Shown here piece after piece: positions 58,683-64,000 of a stretch of DNA of 64,000 nucleotides. The first letter of the stretch is position 1, and every line of letters starts with the position of its first letter. Below the pieces are notes generated by a model. The model was given only the letters and a program-made list of their open reading frames with translations, did no database searches and was not told the DNA's origin. The DNA comes from Ampullaceana balthica. Lineage: Eukaryota > Mollusca > Gastropoda > Lymnaeidae. The stretch spans positions 111,377-175,376 of the forward strand of contig CALYLW010001196.1 in the NCBI GenBank assembly GCA_944989445.1, written 5' to 3'. Position numbers and translations under genes: made by a program.

Positions 58683-59104
58683 ACATTCATTTTGTGTGTA
58701 ATTCAAAGTGTCTATAAAAAAAAATAGACTTCTCTTAATAATTTTTTTTATGGGTACGTGTGAGGAAACGATTTATTCCAAATTGAGGATAAAAGGCTCC
58801 CCACTATGAGGACCCCCCTCACACACACACACAATTACTCACACGCTTTTTAGGCAAAATATTGGCTTCAATTATTCTTCAACATCAAACAAAGTATGGA
58901 GAGCAAACATTTCCCATCTACTCATTAAATAAGAATTTCGGATTCTGATAACTAGGGAAAAAAACGATTGAGTTAATTGTGAGATTTAATTTTTAAAATA
59001 TCAATTTATTAGTAAACAAAGCTCTATCAATTTTTGAACAATCCGTTTTCGTGCCACTGGCCATTGATATTAAAGCGACCAAAAGTCCAGGATGACTAAT
59101 GATC

Positions 59105-59380
59105 AGGTGGTTGTGTGGCTGGGAGGTTGTGTGGCTTGGTGGTTGTGTGGATGGGTGGTTGTGTGGATGGGTGGTTGTGTGGATGGGCGGTTGTGTGGAT
59201 GGGTGGTTGTGTGGATGGGTGGTTGTGTGCCTGGGTGGTTGTGTGGCTGGGTGGTTGTGTGGCTGGGCAGTTTTGTGGCTGGGTGGTTGTGTGGCTGGGT
59301 GGTTGTGTGGCTGGGCGGTTGTGTAGCTGGGCAGTTGTGTGGGTGGGTGGTTGTGTGGCTGGGCAGTTGTGTGGCTGGGT
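59105..59380. repeat. G-rich 16-bp minisatellite, about 17 units
   Basis: The unit is GGTTGTGTGGCTGGGT with GGATGGGT, GGCAGTTG and GGCGGTTG variants. The plus strand has regular GG and GGG runs and could form two-layer G-quadruplexes. The Trp/Gly/Val ORF on the plus strand and the Thr/His/Pro ORF on the minus strand are by-products. Confidence 0.96.
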
Positions 59381-59831
59381 GAGAAGATGGAATCGACCTT
59401 GCTTCCTTTCTGTGATTATACCGGAAGCAGAGGATGCGCCATTTGTCATCTGTCGACCTTTGTGCGGCACATGATTGTAAACACGGAGTCGTGACGATCA
59501 GATTTCTTGGGCAGTGAACAGACGACATTTCCAATATGTTGTCTTGGAAACTGTTCTAGTAAATGTTTAGCTTTGTTTTGGTTTGTGTATGGACCCATGT
59601 TACTTGATCTGTTACATGTGTTTTAATGTCTCGCACCGTCTGCATTTATGACACAGCAAACAGTATGTTAAATAGCATAGTTGGTGTCTTAGGGCTCGTA
59701 CACTTCACGATTCTTTACATATTTTCACCCTTTCCCACAACAGCATGGACCGATCTACAGCATCATGAAGTCTTATTGATCTTTACTGCCCGTCTCACTC
59801 CTTCTTGCTAGATTTAAATTTGCAAGAACTT

Positions 59832-59935
59832 AATCGCTTATCTTATCTTATCTGTTGCAGACGCTCTTTCTATGCGGAAGATTATTGCGTCCTACGCTTA
59901 TCTACGCTTTATTTGTCACCAGCGTTTTATTTATT
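59832..59935 (-). pseudogene. LINE 3' tail fragment, family F copy 4
   Basis: The minus strand reads GATAAGCGTAGGACGCAATA, ATCTTCCGCATAGAAAGAGC, GTCTGCAACAGATAAGATAA. This is the same 3' terminus as the other three copies, in opposite orientation, with the best-preserved GATAA tail. Confidence 0.8.
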
Positions 59936-60164
59936 TCATCAGTAGATGTAACCAAAAAAAACCCAACAATCATATTTACAGAACCTGTCATGTTAAATAT
60001 TTAACTGATAGAAACGTCAACATATTTCTCCAAACAACTGACGTCATTCAACTCCTGCAATATACGTCATATTTGTTCACATCTACATCTACTTTCATCG
60101 TCGACCACGACGGACGAACAACAACAACAACAACTTCCTCCCACTGAAACAGTTGGTCATGATT

Positions 60165-60925
60165 GAACAGCAATCTGTTCTCACTAATGTCCTGTGTATC
60201 TCAGCAACCTGTTCTCACTAATGTCCTGTGTATCTCAGCAACCTGTTCTCACTAATGTCCTGTGTATCTCAGCAACCTGTTCTCCCTAATGTCCTGTGTA
60301 TCTCAGCAACCTGTTCTCACTAATGTCCTGTGTATCTCAGCAACCTGTTCTCACTAATGTCATGTGTATCTCAGCAACCTGTTCTCACTAATGTCCTGTG
60401 TATCTCAGCAACCTGTTCTCACTAATGTCCTGTGTATCTCAGCAACCTGTTCTCACTAATGCCCTGTGTATCTCAGCAACCTGTTCTCCCTAATGTCCTG
60501 TGTATCTCAGCAACCTGTTGGCACTAATGTCCTGTGTATCTCAGCAACCTTTTGTCACTAATGTCCTGTGTATCTCAGCAACCTGTTCTCACTAATGTCC
60601 TGTGTATCTCAGCAACCTGTTCTCACTAATGTCCTGTGTATCTCAGCAACCTGTTCTCACTAATGTCCTGTGTATCTCAGCAACCTGTTCTCACTAATGT
60701 CCTGTGTATCTCAGCAACCTGTTCTCACTAATGTCCTGTGTATCTCAGCAACCTGTTCTCACTAATGTCCTGTGTATCTCAGCAACCTGTTCTCACTAAT
60801 GTCCTGTGTATCTCAGCAACCTGTTCTCACTAATGTCCTGTGTATCTCAGCAACCTGTTCTCACTAATGTCCTGTGTCTCTGAGCAACCTGTTCTCACTA
60901 ATGTCCTAGTATCTCAGCAATGTTT
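60165..60925. repeat. 34-bp minisatellite, 22 units
   Basis: The unit is ATCTCAGCAACCTGTTCTCA then CTAATGTCCTGTGT, highly uniform. Rare variants (TCTCCCTAAT, TTGGCACTAAT) mark single units. The last unit degenerates into the neighbouring SINE-like sequence. Confidence 0.97.
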
Positions 60926-60947
60926 GTTTATGGGTATTAGAGATGAA

Positions 60948-61180
60948 GAAAGGAGGCTCGATAGCGAAGTAAATAGTGCGCTCGCCTCACAAGCTGAGGG
61001 GCGTGTGATCGATCCTACGTTAAAGCCACTATAAAAATGTTGACGAATGACTAACGCAAAGAAAACCTCCGCTGACCTGGAGAGGAGATGGGCGCCGCCA
61101 AGGTCTACTAAGCCCGAGAATGTTTAAATGAAAACATAAGAACCCCCTACGGCCTCGAAAAAAGGTTATGGGACTATAAA
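60948..61180 (+). mobile_element. Possible tRNA-derived SINE
   Basis: The head GGCTCGATAGCGAAGT (A-box-like), GCGCTCGCCTCACAAGC (resembles the anticodon arm of tRNA-Val with CAC) and GTGATCGATCC (B-box-like) are in tRNA order and spacing. A ~150-base non-tRNA body follows, with GATGGGCGCCGCCAAGG, ending near an A-rich ACTATAAAAAAAAC. It does not fold as a full tRNA. No second copy is in the window, so SINE status is inferred. Confidence 0.45.
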
Positions 61181-62181
61181 AAAAACAATGAGAAATTCAT
61201 GTCTACTCACTACCCTGTTCCACCTGAGCCACCTACCTCCACATTCACACAAGTCCCACCTGTTCCATACACCTCCACATTCATATGGGCCCTCTCTGAC
61301 TCACTACTTAACATGGCCAGATTTCTCGCATCTAACACCATATCTCAGATTCTGATGTCCCGGCTGACACACCGTTCAATGTTCACTTATGTTCAGCCAG
61401 CCCTAATAGACTTTCCTTTCGTCCTCCCCTGAAATGCAAAGCTTTAATCAATGAGTTAAGCCCGCTGTCTGGATTAAACATTACTAGCTAGTTGGCCCGG
61501 CTTCTACTCTGAGCTGTGCAGTGCGCTAACACAAGCGCTCGACATTTCAGCTCAGATCAGCGGTTGCGTGTAAAGAAAATTTTCAAAATGAAGAAAAGAA
61601 TTAGAGGAACAAACTTTTAAAAAAAATTTGCTATTTAGTTTCTACAAATAACATTTTCTATGTTATATCATTTATTATAACTTATCTTTCACACACATGA
61701 GCCAAAATAGGAGAAACTTTACACGTGTCCTTGACATCCTGTCATTGTTATTTTCTTCCCTCCGCCAGTGTAAATGAGCTGAAGATTCTTGTGGGAAAAT
61801 AGAATGACTAATTTACAAGTTCTTGAGTTACAATTATTTGTGTATCTTGCATCTTTTATTTCACTTTCCTCATTATCGTTGCGGAAGTTGGACACAAAAA
61901 AAGATGCAATCGTCTGTTTGAGTTTGCTAAAGTGGTTTTCTAAAACAATACACTCTACGAAATCTACTATTCAAGTCAATAAGTGTGGGGGAAAAAAAGG
62001 GGGGGGGTAGACACATGTGGAAAAAAAAGGTCATAGACCCTTATTCCAGTGACAAAGCAGGCTTGTTTGTGTGTGAGGGCGGAGGGGGGGATGACCTTGG
62101 TTTATATAACTGTCCTTTAAGACATTTAAATAGTTATGGCTTTAAATCAGTATGGGTGGGGCGCCACATCAGCTTCAAGTC

Positions 62182-62384
62182 CATAGGCGTCACTAGGCTT
62201 TGTGTCACCCAATGCGGTGCCTTATCGTGTAACCCCCTCACGACTTACCCAAAGACCTCCTCTGAGTCTGCCAGTGCCAAATAACGGGGACATACACAAT
62301 TTTATACCTTTGCGTCCCCCCTTGTAATTGTGTCAACTGGTGAGGTCTGCAACTCTCGCACCCTCCCCCATAATGACGCCTCTG
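62182..62384. mobile_element. Miniature hAT-type element with near-perfect 8-bp duplication
   Basis: Ends CATAGGCGTCACTAGG and, on the minus strand, CAGAGGCGTCATTATGG. Flanks TTCAAGTC (62174-62181) and TTCAAATC (62385-62392) match at seven of eight bases. 203 bases, non-coding. Confidence 0.8.
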
Positions 62385-63116
62385 TTCAAATCTATGACTG
62401 GGTAATCTATATATATAAAAATCAAAGTATGTATATATGTATGTATGTCCTTAGTTTATGTGATAGCTACTGAGTAAATGAATGGATCTTAACCAAACTT
62501 TGTATATAAAAATTTAGTAGCACATATTAAAATAACAAAGGGCACTGCACTGCTAATGTCCTATTGTTCAGGGCTCTGGGCCCCAAATTTCTTTTTTTCG
62601 TGTATGTTTGAGATAGTATTTGCCAATCTATTTTTAACGTTCTTGAGAAATATATCCATGATGAAACTGAATTAAAATGAACAGCATTTTGAAATTTACA
62701 TCTTACATCAAATGGGCCGGGGGCCCCATGTGTCTTTTTTTTTGGTATACTCTAAGGTATTATTTCCCACTCAGTTTTTAACGATTTTGCGAAATATATC
62801 CACGATGAAACTGAATTTATATGAACAGGTTTTCAAAATGTACATATCGAACCGAATGGGCCCTGGGGGGCCCTTAATGTATTTTTTGCTTATACATTAG
62901 CTAAATAAAAATTAGTTTAATTGTTAGATAATGAGAAAATAACTGGACTTTGACCAAACTTGGTATATAAAAACTTAAGAGCCTATATTAAATTACTGTA
63001 GGGCACTGAACTCCTAATGTCCATTTCCTCGGGGCTGGGGGCCCTAAATGTGTTTTTACTAAACTTTTAGTATATTGTATTCCCCATTCAATTTTACACG
63101 ATATTCAGGAATATAG

Positions 63117-63643
63117 TTAATATATATAATATAAAAGCCCAAGTGGATCATTGGATGTGGAACGCTGATGATGTAGAACAGTCTATAGCAGTTTTAAAAA
63201 ATCGTGTGGTGATTAGCGCTGTAAAAATATTTAATATGACGTCATTGGTTGATCTTATATTTAACACAAGGTGTGCATCAAAAGGTGTGCAAATTAATTA
63301 CAAATTAAAGACGCGCTGTAAAAAATATATTATATGACGTCATTGCTTTAGCTTATATCTTAATTTTGGAAAAAGGGAACGATGTAAAAATAGGATTTGA
63401 TGATTTATAATTATAAAATACTTTGTGTACATTTCAGGAAGTTTAATATTTCGTATTTATCAAACAAGGATAAGTTACTTGGGGTTTTGACAAAAAAAGT
63501 GGCGTACTTTATGGACGGCCCCTATAAAAATACTTTGTGAACATTTCAGCAAGTTTAATTTTTGCTTATGAATAAGGTGGGCGCCGTAGGCGCCCTAAAA
63601 GAAGTGGGCGCCGAAGGCGCCACGGCGCCCCGGAACAATCTAG
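63117..63643 (+). mobile_element. Inner non-autonomous Helitron, same family as 27557-28008
   Basis: Shares ATATGACGTCATTG, TTTTGGAAAAAGGGAACGAT and AGTTTAATATTTCGTAT with the 27.6-kb copy. It ends CTAG before T, nine bases after a GC-rich hairpin (GGGCGCC/GGCGCCC). The 5' end is mutated (AATATATATAATATAAAAGC). Removing it makes the outer Helitron module continuous. Confidence 0.78.
63499..63522. mobile_element. Family E terminal fragment inside the inner Helitron
   Basis: GTGGCGTACTTTATGGACGG then CCCC is the right end of a family E miniature element, without its left part. The flanks on either side are partial duplicates of Helitron sequence (AAATACTTTGTG). Confidence 0.7.
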
Positions 63644-63818
63644 TATTTATATATTTGTAATGAAAATGAACAGATTTTCGACCGTCATATGTTAAACTGA
63701 GGGGCCCGGTGACCCTTAAAGTAATTTCTTTTTGATCTATATATGCATTCCTTTTTACTGAGATCGTTGCAGCGCACGACGGGTCTGCTAGTATCATATA
63801 TATATATATATATATATA

Positions 63819-64000
63819 CTAGGGGCAAGTACCCGGCTATGCCCGGGTTTAACAACAACAGCAACAACAACAAAAACAACAACAGCAACAAAACAACAAA
63901 ATCAAACAACAAAAACAAAACAACATCAAACACCAACTACTACAACAACAGCAACAACAACAAAGCAACAACAACAAAACAACAACTACAACAACAACAG
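63819..64000 (-). mobile_element. 3' end of another Helitron, minus strand, continuing past the window
   Basis: On the minus strand, CTAG then T is preceded by ACTTGCCC and a perfect hairpin ACCCGG/CCGGGT (63831-63848) with a six-base loop. The hairpin-spacer-CTAG-T order fits a Helitron 3' end. The rest lies to the right or is masked by the CAA repeat. Confidence 0.6.
63850..64000. repeat. (CAA)n-type repeat, interrupted, reaching the window edge
   Basis: CAACAA units with CAG, CAT and AAC interruptions. The minus-strand Leu-rich ORF is a by-product. Confidence 0.93.

Larger units (their letters stand above)
62406..63791 (+). mobile_element. Outer non-autonomous Helitron, interrupted by a second Helitron
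   Basis: Starts TCTATATATATAAAAATC after an A and ends GGGTCTGCTAG before a T (63792), matching Helitron rules. The first 100 bases (GCTACTGAGTAAATG, AACCAAACTTTGTATA) resemble known Helitron 5' ends. The body has repeated modules: ATGAAACTGAATT and GGGCCC blocks recur at about 62.66, 62.8 and 63.7 kb, and ACCAAACTT(T/G)GTATATAAAA at 62.49 and 62.95 kb. No Rep/helicase ORF. Confidence 0.75.

Noticed and set aside
57977..58706. Long ORFs (up to 231 codons) on both strands of the 20-bp array
   Set aside because: The unit keeps frames open by composition. The peptides are pure repeat translations.
60948..61020. Functional tRNA-Val gene
   Set aside because: The A and B boxes are degenerate and the acceptor and T stems do not pair well; better read as tRNA-derived.
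61488..61520. Helitron end at CTAGTTGGCCCGG
   Set aside because: CTAG is present but the hairpin is poor and no partner end was found.

Overview
This is a eukaryotic, AT-rich, repeat-dense window with intron-containing coding sequence and no operons. It most resembles an invertebrate genome, probably lophotrochozoan and perhaps mollusc. The basis is the mix of RTE-like and CR1/L2-like LINEs, Helitrons, hAT, pogo-like and CATAAAGTACGTCAC-type miniature elements, very many minisatellites, and a secreted sushi/EGF gene. The species cannot be read from the sequence.

The only well-supported host gene lies on the minus strand at 6748-1253 and runs off the left edge. I assembled it from six exons whose splice sites and phases all agree: signal peptide, linker, a six-cysteine sushi domain over two exons, one EGF domain, and a second six-cysteine sushi domain. 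No single long ORF shows it. Its introns hold miniature transposons, a (CA)n repeat present twice, and a 34-bp tandem repeat that copies the splice donor of the EGF exon.

The rest is mobile and tandem DNA. 7.9-14 kb has a miniature element, a 26-bp minisatellite and a head-to-tail triplicate of a ~560-bp G-rich miniature element. 16.1-18.6 kb is a 34-bp minisatellite with higher-order structure. 22.4-23.9 kb is a 5'-truncated CR1/L2-like LINE with an open RT frame. 24-29 kb has several miniature elements, a Helitron and a decayed LINE. 29.9-33.9 kb is a run of minisatellites. 34.5-40.5 kb is a ~6-kb element with ~0.5-kb inverted ends, apparently containing an 11-bp minisatellite into which an RTE-like LINE with an intact 1,112-residue ORF has inserted. 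41.8-44.2 kb has a miniature element, a LINE 3' remnant cut by a hAT element with perfect 8-bp target duplications, and another miniature element inside that hAT. 45-59.4 kb is mostly unique AT-rich DNA with scattered minisatellites and one promoter-like cluster. 59.8-64 kb ends with a LINE tail, a 34-bp minisatellite, a tRNA-like SINE candidate, a hAT element, one Helitron inside another, and a third Helitron end.

The best observations are the hidden sushi/EGF gene, the layered insertions (LINE in minisatellite in inverted-repeat element; miniature element in hAT in LINE; Helitron in Helitron), and a recurring 34-bp period in four unrelated minisatellites. I found no CRISPR array, no rRNA gene and no complete tRNA gene.
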